Part shown: piece by piece, positions 18,847-27,335 of the stretch
How positions within the stretch are numbered: position 1 is the stretch's first letter
Layout: the number at the start of each line of letters is the position of its first letter
DNA from: Paucibacter sp. KCTC 42545
GTDB lineage: Bacteria > Pseudomonadota > Gammaproteobacteria > Burkholderiales > Burkholderiaceae_C
Direction: 5' to 3'
Assembly: GCF_001477625.1 (NCBI RefSeq)
Contig: NZ_CP013692.1
Location: 3,286,001 to 3,350,000, forward strand
DNA: 64,000 nt
Position numbers and translations under genes: made by a program
Notes under the pieces: model-generated
The model's database searches: none
What the model was told of the DNA's origin: nothing
What the model saw: only the letters and a program-made list of their open reading frames with translations

Positions 18847-19177
18847 GGATGAAGTCCTTTCTTCTGTGGTTTTGTCGGGGTCAAAAACAGGCAGTCGATA
18901 ACGCCGCTACCGAGCTATGAAGCTCACGGCGGCGCGATCTCGTGCCTGCGATTGGAATTTCTGTTGTGCTGAATTGCTCGCGCCTGGAGTGCCGCCCCGA
19001 CGGTCAGGCATCAAGGCCTGACCAGAGACGGCAGCGCGTTCCTGGGGTGATCGGCGGGGGCTTGCAAATACGCTTCGCGGCGCGAAATCGCATTCAAACT
19101 CCACACGAACCCTGCGCCCTTGCCGGCTCGAAAAGCAGTCGGACAAGGTGCTGAACTCAGGGCTGAAGGATACCATG
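18847..19177 (-). other. Long 5' leader of nrdA
   Basis: About 330 nt between the predicted transcription start (near 19177) and the nrdA ATG. An open frame of 89 codons starts with an ATG at 19176, almost at the predicted +1, and ends at 18907. It is Arg/Ser/Pro-rich and resembles nothing I know. I see no recognised riboswitch. Confidence 0.4.
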
Positions 19178-19181
19178 AAGC

Positions 19182-19228
19182 GCACTATATCTGGGGCCAA
19201 GTACCCCATCAAGCACTACGGATAGCGT
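19182..19228 (-). promoter_or_regulatory. nrdA promoter with two NrdR boxes
   Basis: On the minus strand, -35 TTGATG (19207-19212), a 17-bp spacer and -10 TATAGT (19184-19189). Two NrdR-box-like 16-mers (GCACTATATCTGGGGC at 19182-19197, GCACTACGGATAGCGT at 19213-19228) are exactly 31 bp apart, the spacing known for tandem NrdR sites. One covers the -10 and the other sits just upstream of the -35. Each matches the recalled consensus ACACWATATATWGTGT at about 12 of 16 positions. Confidence 0.72.
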
Positions 19229-19558
19229 ACCTATCCGCTTGACGCCACAGGTTTGAACGGCTAGCCGGGCTTGAATTGGCGGCTTTTTTCCGGTTTGCGC
19301 GCAGCTCGCACAGCACGCCAAGCCCGATGGCATCGCAGCGCGCCCGCGCCAACCCGCATCAGGCCTTGCTTGGCGCCGAAAACGCCCCGCTAAGCCGCGC
19401 CAATGCTTGCTTTGAGAAGTGCTGATTGAGAGCGCAGCGCCGCTGCGATCCAGCGCATTCGGCGGCACGACTGGCACGCTGCCGGCACCGCGCAAAGGGT
19501 AAGTCCCAGGCCAAATTCACCCTCAATCCCGCGAGCCGGGTGAGGGCTTGGCCCGAAC
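19229..19558. other. Intergenic region between pilR and the nrdA promoter
   Basis: About 330 nt with no gene I can support. Short open frames here have no recognisable features. An imperfect inverted repeat just after the pilR stop (GGCCAA near 19512 and TTGGCC near 19548) could help end the pilR transcript, but has no U-run. Confidence 0.5.
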
Positions 19559-21163
19559 TCAGCCGCCCTCGCCTTCGGTGATGCCCAGCCGCGCCATGCG
19601 GTAGCGGATTTGCCGCAAAGACAGGCCCAGGCTGGCGCCCGCGGCGGTGCGATTGAAACGATGGCGCTCCAGCGCGCGCAGCAAGATTTCGCGCTCCACC
19701 TCGTCCAGATAAACCGCCAGATCCGCCGGGATGTCCCCGGGCGCCAAGCTGGGCAGGCCGGCTGCTTTTTCGCGCAAGGCTGAGGCCGGCGGCAGCGCAT
19801 CACCCGCATCCAGCGGCTCCACCTCATCCAGCATGGACTCGGGCAGGCCCAGATCGGGCGCGTCAATCCACTCACCACCCGACATCGCCAGCGCACGGTG
19901 CAACAGGTTTTCCAGCTCACGCACATTGCCGGGGAAGGCATAGCGGGTCAGCTGGGCCAGCGCCGCCGGGGTCAGGCGCGGCGTGGGTGACACGCCAGCA
20001 TCGGCCGCGATGCGGCTCAGCACCTTGTCGGCAATCAGCGGGATGTCTTCGATGCGCTCACGCAGTGGCGGTACGCGCAGTTGGATGACGTTGAGTCGGT
20101 AGAACAAATCCTGGCGGAAGCGCCCCGCCGTCACCTCGCTGCCCAGGTCTTTGTGGGTGGCACTGAGGATGCGCACATTCACCGGCGTTTCCACCACCGC
20201 CCCTACCGGTCGCACCGAGCGCTCCTGAATGCAGCGCAGCAGTTTGCTCTGCATGGCCAGCGGCAGATCGCCGATTTCATCCAAGAACAAAGTGCCGCCA
20301 TCGGCCGTCTGGAAAAAGCCCTCGCGGTCTTCGTTGGCGCCGGTGAAAGCGCCCTTGCGGTAGCCGAAGAACTCAGCTTCCAGCAGTTGCTCAGGGATGG
20401 CGCCGCAATTGACGGCCACAAAGCGCTGACGCGCGCGCGGGCCGCTGTCGTGAATGGCGCGCGCCACCAATTCCTTGCCGGTGCCGGACTCGCCCTGCAC
20501 CAGCACCGGCGCCATGCTGCGGGCCACTTTGTCGATCAAGGCTCGCACCTCTTGCATGGCGGCGGACTGACCGGCCAAGCGCGACAAGGCCGCCGCGGCG
20601 GCTGTCTGCGCGGGCATGGCTTGCGGCCTGGCTGGCGCAGCGAATGAGGCCTGCGTAGGCGCAAGCGCGGCAGGCTTGTTGGGTGCGGCGGCCTTGGCGG
20701 CAATTGCGGCGGTGGCCGCCTCGCTGGCATTCAAAGCCTGCTGGCTGGGCAGTTGCGAGGTTTGCACGGTCGCGGCCGTGGCCGGCATACGGCCCAGGGC
20801 CGAGGCCACCACCAGGCGGAACTGGCGCAGGTCCACCGGCTTGGTCAGGTAGTCATAAGCCCCGGCCTTGAGCGCCTCAACCGCGTTTTCGGCCGAGCCA
20901 AAGGCGGTGATCACCAGAGCCTTTTCTTGCCGGCCTTGAGCCTCCAGCCATTGCAAGATGTCCAGCCCGCTGCCATCGGGCAGGCGCATATCGGTGATGA
21001 CGGCGCTGAAGCTGCGCGCCTGCAAATGCCGCAAGGCATCGCTGACGGTGCCGGCCGTCTCCATTTCATAGCCTTCGCGCAGCAGGGTCAGCTCGTAGAG
21101 CGTGCGCAGATCGGGCTCATCGTCCACCACCAGCAGGCTAAAGATCGGGTTCGCTGTGCTCAT
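19559..21163 (-). CDS. pilR: Sigma-54-dependent response regulator, PilR-like
   Basis: A protein of 534 residues. A receiver domain has the phospho-acceptor Asp58 (VITDMRLPDG) and the acidic pair Asp14/Asp15. A Gln/Ala/Pro-rich linker at about 125-200 follows. The AAA+ sigma-54 activation domain has Walker A GESGTGKE and the sigma-54-contacting loop GAFTGAN. A C-terminal Fis-type helix-turn-helix contains RHRFNRTAAGASLGLSLRQIRYRM. With the adjacent PilS it is expected to switch on type IV pilin transcription. It begins 53 nt after the sensor kinase stop. The pilin genes themselves are not in the window. Confidence 0.9.
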   Translation of the reverse strand: MSTANPIFSLLVVDDEPDLRTLYELTLLREGYEMETAGTVSDALRHLQARSFSAVITDMRLPDGSGLDILQWLEAQGRQEKALVITAFGSAENAVEALKAGAYDYLTKPVDLRQFRLVVASALGRMPATAATVQTSQLPSQQALNASEAATAAIAAKAAAPNKPAALAPTQASFAAPARPQAMPAQTAAAAALSRLAGQSAAMQEVRALIDKVARSMAPVLVQGESGTGKELVARAIHDSGPRARQRFVAVNCGAIPEQLLEAEFFGYRKGAFTGANEDREGFFQTADGGTLFLDEIGDLPLAMQSKLLRCIQERSVRPVGAVVETPVNVRILSATHKDLGSEVTAGRFRQDLFYRLNVIQLRVPPLRERIEDIPLIADKVLSRIAADAGVSPTPRLTPAALAQLTRYAFPGNVRELENLLHRALAMSGGEWIDAPDLGLPESMLDEVEPLDAGDALPPASALREKAAGLPSLAPGDIPADLAVYLDEVEREILLRALERHRFNRTAAGASLGLSLRQIRYRMARLGITEGEGG

Positions 21164-21216
21164 GCGCGTTCTTCTTCACTCGTTCATTCGTTGGTTGCTT
21201 CGTTGACCACATCAAG

Positions 21217-23175
21217 TCAGGGCCGCGCTGGCGGCATCAGGCGTAGGCGCAAACTGAACTCATTGCCCGCTTGCGCGCCGCCCGGGCGCCAGTGGTAATC
21301 AATGCTGGCACCGTAGCGCTCGCACAGCTCCCGGCAAATGTACAAGCCAAGACCCGAGCCACGGCTACGGCTACGGGTGGAAAAGAATGGCTCAAACAAA
21401 TGCCGCTCCACCTCCGGCGGAATCGCCACGCCGCAGTTGAAGACGCGCAAGCGGGCCCAGCGCGGGCTGTCCCGCGGCAACTCTCTTTGGCCGTCCCAGA
21501 CCTCATCAAGCTCGGGCTCCAGCGCCAGCTCGACCTGCACACAGGCCGGCCCGGGCTCGGCATGGCGCCAGGCGTTGTCCAGCAGATTGACCAGCACGCG
21601 GCGCAGATGCTCGGGGTCGAAGGCGATGACCAAGGGCTGCAAGGGCACGGTGCAACTCAAGGGGTCAGAGGGCCCCGGCGGCAATTGATTGGTGCGCGCC
21701 CAGTCCAGGCAGGTCTCACTCACCAGCAGCGCCGCGTCCACCGGCACGGCCACCGACTTGGCGCCGGGCGCCACCTCCAACACATCATCAACAATGCGTT
21801 TTAGCCGCTGCACATTGGCCGCCACCATGCGGGTCAGCTGCTGGGCGCGCGGCTCCTGCGCTTCTTGCGCATCTTCTGCCAGCAAGGCATTGGCCTGATC
21901 GATGGCTGCGAGCGGGTTACGAATCTCATGCGCAATGCCGGCCGACACCCGGCCCATCGCCGCCAGCTTGTCCTGCTGCAAGCGGGCCTGCAGCAAGCGC
22001 GTGTCTTCCACAAACAGCACGCACAGGTCTTCGCTGGTGTCGGACTCGCGCCGGCGGGTGAAGCGCATTCGCAAGCGCAGGCCGCGCTGTGCCAAGCCCT
22101 GCTCGTCGAAACGCAAATCCACATCGCGCCCAGCCTCGGGCCAAGCCCCTTCGGCAAAGGCCTGTTCCACCGCCTGCACCAAGGGCACCCAGGCCGGCAC
22201 ACCGCGCAACTGAAAAGGGGCTGGCCGAACCATCGTGCCATCCGCCAGCAAGGCCCGCGCAGCCGGATTGGCGGCGCGCACCCGGCCGCGCCTGTCCACC
22301 ACCATCACGCCTTCTTGCATCTCGTCAATCACCAAACGATTGAGCTGCGCCTGCTGGCGCGCGAACTCCATGCTGCCGCGCGCGCTGCGCTCTTCCTTGG
22401 CCAGGCGGCTGGCCAATTCACTGGCCATCAAGCTGAAGACGAAGAAGCCGCCACCCAGCAGACCAGCCTGGGTCAGGCGCAGGCCCACATCGCCGCCCTC
22501 CAGCACCGACCAGGCCGCCACACCCAACATCCACAAAGTGGCCGCCGCGGCAGTGGCCAGGGCCAAAACCCGGGGCGTGAGCACGCCGGCCATCAGCACC
22601 GGCATCACCAGCAAGGCGCCGTAATTGACATTGGCGGCGCGCTCAAACGCATGCAGGCCGCCGAAGACCAGCAAGTCCAGGCCGATGCTGCCCCACCACT
22701 GCGGGCTGCTGACACGCGCCATGGTTTGCGCCGAAGCCCCGCGCATCAGCTGCGGCCACAGCCACAAACTCATCGCTTGCACGGCATAGAGCACGCACAA
22801 AGCCAGCGTCAAGGGCACAACCGCGCTGCCCAGCAAAACAGCCATCAGCTGCACGGCCACCAGCACCACACCCAGGGCCGCCCGGGCGCCCAGAAAGGTG
22901 CGGTAAAGCCGCGCAAACGCACTGCCGCCGGTATTGACCAAGCGCCGCGCCTGCTGAAAAAAGAAGCGCGACTCGGGGCCGGCCACACCAGCGCCCGAGG
23001 CCACTGCAGCGGCATCCTCGCCAGGCCCATGAAGCTCATGGGGGGCAGCTTGCCCAGCCTCTTCCCTCCCGATACCGCTATCACCTTCGTCGAACTGCGA
23101 GACGCCGCCGCCCTCCTCCTGGCCCGCTTGCGCACTTGGCGCCAAGCCGAACCAATTCGCCCTGGACCCGGCCAT
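21217..23175 (-). CDS. pilS: Sensor histidine kinase, PilS-like
   Basis: A protein of 652 residues from the ATG at 23175, which lies 2 nt after the upstream gene's stop; an upstream extension would run across that gene. The N-terminal cytoplasmic region is unusually long and low in complexity (about 110 residues). About six membrane segments follow (for example ALGVVLVAVQLMAVLLG, LLGGGFFVFSLMASELA). Then come a PAS-like region, the H-box GIAHEIRNPLAAIDQA with the phospho-His, an N-box LVNLLDNAWRHA, and GSGLGLYICREL of the ATPase domain. It phosphorylates PilR. A PP0621-type gene just upstream is the typical partner in Burkholderiales. Confidence 0.9.
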   Translation of the reverse strand: MAGSRANWFGLAPSAQAGQEEGGGVSQFDEGDSGIGREEAGQAAPHELHGPGEDAAAVASGAGVAGPESRFFFQQARRLVNTGGSAFARLYRTFLGARAALGVVLVAVQLMAVLLGSAVVPLTLALCVLYAVQAMSLWLWPQLMRGASAQTMARVSSPQWWGSIGLDLLVFGGLHAFERAANVNYGALLVMPVLMAGVLTPRVLALATAAAATLWMLGVAAWSVLEGGDVGLRLTQAGLLGGGFFVFSLMASELASRLAKEERSARGSMEFARQQAQLNRLVIDEMQEGVMVVDRRGRVRAANPAARALLADGTMVRPAPFQLRGVPAWVPLVQAVEQAFAEGAWPEAGRDVDLRFDEQGLAQRGLRLRMRFTRRRESDTSEDLCVLFVEDTRLLQARLQQDKLAAMGRVSAGIAHEIRNPLAAIDQANALLAEDAQEAQEPRAQQLTRMVAANVQRLKRIVDDVLEVAPGAKSVAVPVDAALLVSETCLDWARTNQLPPGPSDPLSCTVPLQPLVIAFDPEHLRRVLVNLLDNAWRHAEPGPACVQVELALEPELDEVWDGQRELPRDSPRWARLRVFNCGVAIPPEVERHLFEPFFSTRSRSRGSGLGLYICRELCERYGASIDYHWRPGGAQAGNEFSLRLRLMPPARP

Positions 23176-23177
23176 GC

Positions 23178-23447
23178 TCAGGCGCCCGACGGGGGCTGCT
23201 GCGCCTCGAAGGCAGCGCGATGCGCGGCCGAGCAGAACACGCCACCCTTGCCCGGCAGAGCTTCGTCGCGCGGCAAATGCAAGCCGCAATGGGCGCAACT
23301 GAGCATGGTCTGCGGCGCAACATCAGACTCGGCGGGCGCGCCGGGCGCACTGGGCTTAGGCGTCTTGGTCTGCGCGGGGCGTGCATGCTTCATGCCCAGC
23401 AAGAAGACCACCAGGCCCAGCAGCAAAAGAATCAGGAAGAATTTCAT
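23178..23447 (-). CDS. PP0621 family small membrane protein
   Basis: A protein of 89 residues. An N-terminal membrane helix (FFLILLLLGLVVFLLG) is followed by a Pro/Ala/Lys linker. A small Cys/His domain contains LSCAHCGLHLPRDEALPGKG and VFCSAAHRAAF, with the spacing of a zinc or metal knuckle. This is the conserved hypothetical family usually found directly before pilS in betaproteobacteria. Its role is unknown to me. It ends 2 nt before the pilS start and follows the cytochrome assembly-like gene by 40 nt, so all four minus-strand genes may form one unit. Confidence 0.82.
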   Translation of the reverse strand: MKFFLILLLLGLVVFLLGMKHARPAQTKTPKPSAPGAPAESDVAPQTMLSCAHCGLHLPRDEALPGKGGVFCSAAHRAAFEAQQPPSGA

Positions 23448-23487
23448 CTCACAGGCCTACTCTCAAAGGTTTGGTGCGTCACACCAG

Positions 23488-24360
23488 TCAGTAGGCGACT
23501 GGCTTTTGCACCAGCACTTCCAGCACAAAGCGCGAGCCCACATAGGACAGCAGCAAGAGCATGGCGCCAAAGTAAAGCCAACGCGTGGCGCGCCGCCCGC
23601 GCCAACCAAACACGCGCCGCCCGGTCAACAAGCCCGTTAGCACCAGCCAACCCAGCACGGCCAACAAATTCTTGTGATCCCAACGCCAATGCGGCGTGAA
23701 CCACCAGCCCAACAAAATGGCTGCCGACAAGGCCGCCACGCCCGCAGTCACGAACTGGAATGTCAGCCGTTCCAGCCGCAACAAAGGCATCACCGGCTGC
23801 GCTGCAGGCTCGCTGCTTCCGCCCAGGCCGGGCTTGTTGAGGGTGCGCATCATGCGCTCAGCCCGGTTCAGCAACGCGGCATGCAAGACCGCCACGCCAA
23901 ACAAGCCGTAGGAGGCCAGACCCAGCAACCAATGCAGCGGTGCCCAGGGTGAACCTGCATGCGGCCGGCTTTCACCCGGGAACACCCAGGCGACCAACAC
24001 CGCTGCCGCAGCGATCAAGGCCAAGATGCGCCGCACGCTCGGCAAAGGCAGGAAGCGGCTTTCCAACATATACACCGCCAGCACCAACCACACCGTTGCC
24101 GACAGGGCCGGCCCAAAGCCGAACCGGGTGCCAGGCACGGCCTGACCCAAGCCCGAAAAATCCAGCAGCAAGGCCAGCAGATGCAAGCCCCAGGCCAGCA
24201 GCAAAAGGCCGGGCAAGCGCTGCGCCAGGCCCGTGGGCACCTGCGGCAAGACCGACTTGGCACTATGGCCCGCCACCACGCCATAAGCCACAACCGCCAA
24301 CAAACTGGCGCCCGCCAGCAGCAGATTGGCGGCCCCCGAAGATGCGATGGATAAAATCAT
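23488..24360 (-). CDS. Cytochrome c assembly (CcsA/YpjD-type) membrane protein
   Basis: A protein of 290 residues with about eight membrane segments. A tract with WAPLHWLLGLASYGLFGVAVLHA and later WWFTPHWRWDHKNLLAVLGW carries Trp/His residues, matching the CcsA/CcmC-type WWD-related haem-handling family; the short YpjD-like branch is the best fit. It probably sits in the inner membrane with a role around haem or cytochrome c assembly, but the YpjD branch has no firm function that I know of. It is divergent from ffh, with start codons about 50 nt apart. The ATG at 24360 is preferred because it starts directly with a hydrophobic helix. Confidence 0.82.
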   Translation of the reverse strand: MILSIASSGAANLLLAGASLLAVVAYGVVAGHSAKSVLPQVPTGLAQRLPGLLLLAWGLHLLALLLDFSGLGQAVPGTRFGFGPALSATVWLVLAVYMLESRFLPLPSVRRILALIAAAAVLVAWVFPGESRPHAGSPWAPLHWLLGLASYGLFGVAVLHAALLNRAERMMRTLNKPGLGGSSEPAAQPVMPLLRLERLTFQFVTAGVAALSAAILLGWWFTPHWRWDHKNLLAVLGWLVLTGLLTGRRVFGWRGRRATRWLYFGAMLLLLSYVGSRFVLEVLVQKPVAY

Positions 24361-24411
24361 GGTCACAGTGTACTTTTGCGCGCCTCTCTCTACAGGAGGG
24401 CGCCACCCCCA

Positions 24412-25797
24412 ATGGCTTCCAATTTGACCGACCGCCTCAGTCGCCTCGTGAAAACGATGCGCGGCCAAGCCCGCATCACCGAGAGCAATGTCCAGGAGAT
24501 GCTGCGCGAAGTGCGCATGGCCCTGCTGGAGGCCGACGTGGCCCTGCCCGTGGTGCGCGACTTCATTAATCGCGTCAAAGAAAAAGCCCTGGGTGCCGAA
24601 GTGGTGGGTTCGCTCAACCCCGGCCAGGTGCTGGTGTCCATCGTGCAAAAGGAACTCGCCGCCACCATGGGCGAGGGCGTGGCCGATCTCAACCTTGCCG
24701 CCCAGCCGCCCGCCGTCATCCTGATGGCCGGCCTGCAAGGCGCGGGTAAGACCACCACCACGGCCAAGCTGGCCAAGCACCTGATTGAAAAGCGCAAGAA
24801 AAAAGTGCTGACGGTCTCGGCCGACGTCTACCGCCCCGCCGCCATCGAACAGCTCAAAACGGTGACAGCCCAGGCCGGTGCCGAATGGTTCCCCTCGGCG
24901 CCGGATCAAAAGCCGCGCGAAATTGCGCTGGCCGCCATCGACTACGCCAAAAAGCATTACTTCGATGTGCTGCTGGTGGACACGGCCGGCCGCCTGGCGA
25001 TTGACGAAGCGCTGATGGCCGAGATCCGCGATCTGCACGCCATCCTGAACCCGATCGAAACCCTGTTCGTGGTCGACGCCATGCAGGGTCAGGACGCGAT
25101 CAACACGGCCAAAGCCTTCAAGGAAGCGCTGCCGCTGACCGGCATCGTGCTGACCAAACTGGACGGCGACTCACGCGGCGGCGCGGCGCTGTCGGTACGC
25201 CAGATCACCGGCGCGCCGATCAAGTTCGCCGGCGTGTCCGAGAAGATCGACGGCCTGGAAGTCTTCGACGCCGAACGCCACGCCGGCCGCGTGCTGGGCA
25301 TGGGCGACATCGTGGCACTGGTCGAGGAAGTGACCAAGGGTGTCGACGTCGCTGCAGCACAAAAGCTGGCCGAGAAGCTCAAGAGCGGCAGCGGCTTTGA
25401 TCTGAACGACTTCCTCGCGCAGATCTCGCAGATGAAGAAGATGGGCGGCCTGGCCGGCCTGATGGACAAGCTGCCCACGCAGATGACCGCCAAAGCCGGC
25501 CCGCAAGACATGGACCGCGCCGAGCGCGATATGAAGCGCATGGAAGGCATCTTGAACGCGATGACCGCCAAGGAACGCCGCCAACCCAATCTGCTGCTGG
25601 ACGGCAAGAGCAAGGCCAGCCGCAAGCGCCGCATCGCCACCGGCGCCGGCGTGCAGATCCAGGACGTGAACCGCCTGCTGACTCAGTTCGATCAGATGCA
25701 GGGCATGATGAAGAAGATGAGCGGCGGCGGCATGATGAAGATGATGAAGAAGATGGGCGGTATGAAGGGGCTGAAGGGCATGATGCCCGGGATGTAA
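24412..25797 (+). CDS. ffh: Signal recognition particle GTPase
   Basis: A protein of 461 residues that binds 4.5S RNA and signal sequences and delivers ribosomes to FtsY. The N domain (SNLTDRLSRLVKTMRGQARI) and G domain with GLQGAGKTTTTAKLAK, DTAGRL and TKLDGDSRGGAAL are followed by the methionine-rich M domain. This ends in a Met/Gly/Lys tail with MMKKMSGGGMMKMMKKMGG. The ATG at 24412 follows AGGAGGG. It is convergent with ftsY, its receptor, across a shared terminator, which places the two SRP GTPases side by side. The 4.5S RNA gene is not seen here. Confidence 0.97.
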   Translation: MASNLTDRLSRLVKTMRGQARITESNVQEMLREVRMALLEADVALPVVRDFINRVKEKALGAEVVGSLNPGQVLVSIVQKELAATMGEGVADLNLAAQPPAVILMAGLQGAGKTTTTAKLAKHLIEKRKKKVLTVSADVYRPAAIEQLKTVTAQAGAEWFPSAPDQKPREIALAAIDYAKKHYFDVLLVDTAGRLAIDEALMAEIRDLHAILNPIETLFVVDAMQGQDAINTAKAFKEALPLTGIVLTKLDGDSRGGAALSVRQITGAPIKFAGVSEKIDGLEVFDAERHAGRVLGMGDIVALVEEVTKGVDVAAAQKLAEKLKSGSGFDLNDFLAQISQMKKMGGLAGLMDKLPTQMTAKAGPQDMDRAERDMKRMEGILNAMTAKERRQPNLLLDGKSKASRKRRIATGAGVQIQDVNRLLTQFDQMQGMMKKMSGGGMMKMMKKMGGMKGLKGMMPGM

Positions 25798-25841
25798 GGC
25801 CCCCGGCCTGCGGGTACGCAGTCCACCCCCCCCGTGGGGGT

Positions 25842-25877
25842 AAAAGCAAAAAGGGCCTAGGCCCCTTTTTGCTTTTT
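25842..25877. terminator. Bidirectional terminator between ffh and ftsY
   Basis: Long inverted repeat: AAAAGCAAAAAGGGCC, then TA, then GGCCCCTTTTTGCTTTT with one bulged C. It has a U-run on both strands and serves the two convergent genes. Confidence 0.88.
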
Positions 25878-25908
25878 TCGTGGCGCTGGGCGCCAGCCCT
25901 TCCTCGCC

Positions 25909-27192
25909 TTACTCCAGCAGCGCTTGCGCGAACTCGCGCGCATTGAAGGTCTGCAAGTCTTCCAACTTCTCACCCACGCCGATGAAGTAGACCGGGATGG
26001 CCCGCTCGCGCGCAATGGCCGCCAGCACGCCGCCCTTGGCCGTGCCGTCGAGCTTGGTAACGATCAGGCCGGTGAGGCCCAGCGCATCGTCGAATGACTT
26101 GACCTGGCTGAGTGCGTTCTGCCCGGTATTGCCATCCACCACCAGCAAGACCTCGTGCGGCGCGTCGGCCTGTGCTTTGGTGATGACGCGCTTGATCTTC
26201 TTCAGCTCTTCCATCAGATGCAGCTGAGTCGGCAGGCGACCGGCCGTATCGGCAATCACCACATCGCAGCCGCGTGCACGGCCGGCATTGACGGCATCAA
26301 AAGTCACCGAAGCCGGGTCACCGCCCTCTTGGCTGATGATCTGCACCTGGGTGCGGTCGGCCCAAACCGATAACTGCTCGCGCGCCGCCGCGCGGAAGGT
26401 ATCGGCCGCCGCCAGCAAGACCTTCTGATCGGCTTCGGCCAGATGCCTGGTGAGCTTGCCGATGCTGGTCGTCTTGCCGGCGCCGTTGACGCCCACCACC
26501 ATCATCACCGTGGGCGTATGCAAGCCCACCGCCAAGGATTTTTCCAAGGGCTTGAGCAGTTCGGCCAGCGCCTCCACCAACAAACCACGCACGGCTTGCG
26601 GATCCGTCGCCTTCGACTCTTTGACCCGGCGCTTCAAGTCGGCCAACAAGAACTCGGTGGCCTTGACGCCCGCATCGGCCATCAGCAAGGCCGCCTCCAG
26701 CTCTTCGTACAGCTCGTCATCAATCTGCGTGCCGGTGAAGACCTGAGCGATGCTGGAGCCGGTCTTGCGCAGGCCTTGGCGCAGCTTATCGATCCAACTG
26801 CGGCGCGGTTCGGCAGGCGCAGGCGCAGGCGCAGGCGCAGGTGCGGGAGCGGGAGCTGGCACTGGCACTGGCACTGGCACTGGCACTGGCACTGGCACTG
26901 GCACTGATTGTGGTGCTGGTGCCGCGACTGACTGAACAAGCACAGGCGATTCGATGGGCGCCGGAGGCTGCACGACCGGCGGCAAAGCCTCAGGCTCAAC
27001 TTCAGGCGTGGCATCCACCACGACTGGCTCAGGACTCACTTCAGGCAATGCCGGGACCGCAGGCGCGAGCACAGGCACCGGCACAGCGGCCGGCTCAGGC
27101 AGGTTCACGGCGACCGGCGACACTTCGGCCACAGGAGCTGGAGCAGGCGCCGGCGCTTCGCCGAACAATTTTTTCTTGAGGAAACTAAACAT
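25909..27192 (-). CDS. ftsY: Signal recognition particle receptor
   Basis: A protein of 427 residues. From MFSFLKKKLFGEA, a Pro/Ala/Val-rich N-terminal A region runs to about residue 125 and includes a (PV)n and a (PA)n run encoded by hexanucleotide repeats. The N and G domains follow, with SWIDKLRQGLRKTG, GVNGAGKTTSIGKL, DTAGRLPTQ and TKLDGTAKGG. It recruits the Ffh-ribosome complex to the membrane. The start at 27192 is preferred over a longer frame because MFSFLKKK is a typical FtsY N-terminus. The repeat tract in the A region could vary in length without affecting the GTPase. Confidence 0.95.
   Translation of the reverse strand: MFSFLKKKLFGEAPAPAPAPVAEVSPVAVNLPEPAAVPVPVLAPAVPALPEVSPEPVVVDATPEVEPEALPPVVQPPAPIESPVLVQSVAAPAPQSVPVPVPVPVPVPVPVPAPAPAPAPAPAPAPAEPRRSWIDKLRQGLRKTGSSIAQVFTGTQIDDELYEELEAALLMADAGVKATEFLLADLKRRVKESKATDPQAVRGLLVEALAELLKPLEKSLAVGLHTPTVMMVVGVNGAGKTTSIGKLTRHLAEADQKVLLAAADTFRAAAREQLSVWADRTQVQIISQEGGDPASVTFDAVNAGRARGCDVVIADTAGRLPTQLHLMEELKKIKRVITKAQADAPHEVLLVVDGNTGQNALSQVKSFDDALGLTGLIVTKLDGTAKGGVLAAIARERAIPVYFIGVGEKLEDLQTFNAREFAQALLE
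26856..26906. repeat. Hexanucleotide microsatellite (CTGGCA)8.5 inside ftsY
   Basis: An uninterrupted 6-bp repeat of 51 nt. It encodes alternating Pro-Val in the FtsY A region. A neighbouring (GGCGCA)n run at about 26815-26840 encodes Pro-Ala. Both keep the frame if units are gained or lost. Confidence 0.95.
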
Positions 27193-27335
27193 CTGAGAAC
27201 CTGAAATCTCCGGGTTCGGCTCCTCGCAAGGAACATCCTCGCTGATTGAGCACCCGGCGCGAGGCCTGGGCTTGCACCCCGACCCGAAGGCCCGAATCAT
27301 AATCGGCCGACTTGCCCACTCCCGGCCCACACCCC

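Noticed and set aside
19157..19495. 112-codon minus-strand open frame upstream of nrdA
   Set aside because: No ribosome binding site or recognisable feature; it overlaps the predicted promoter.
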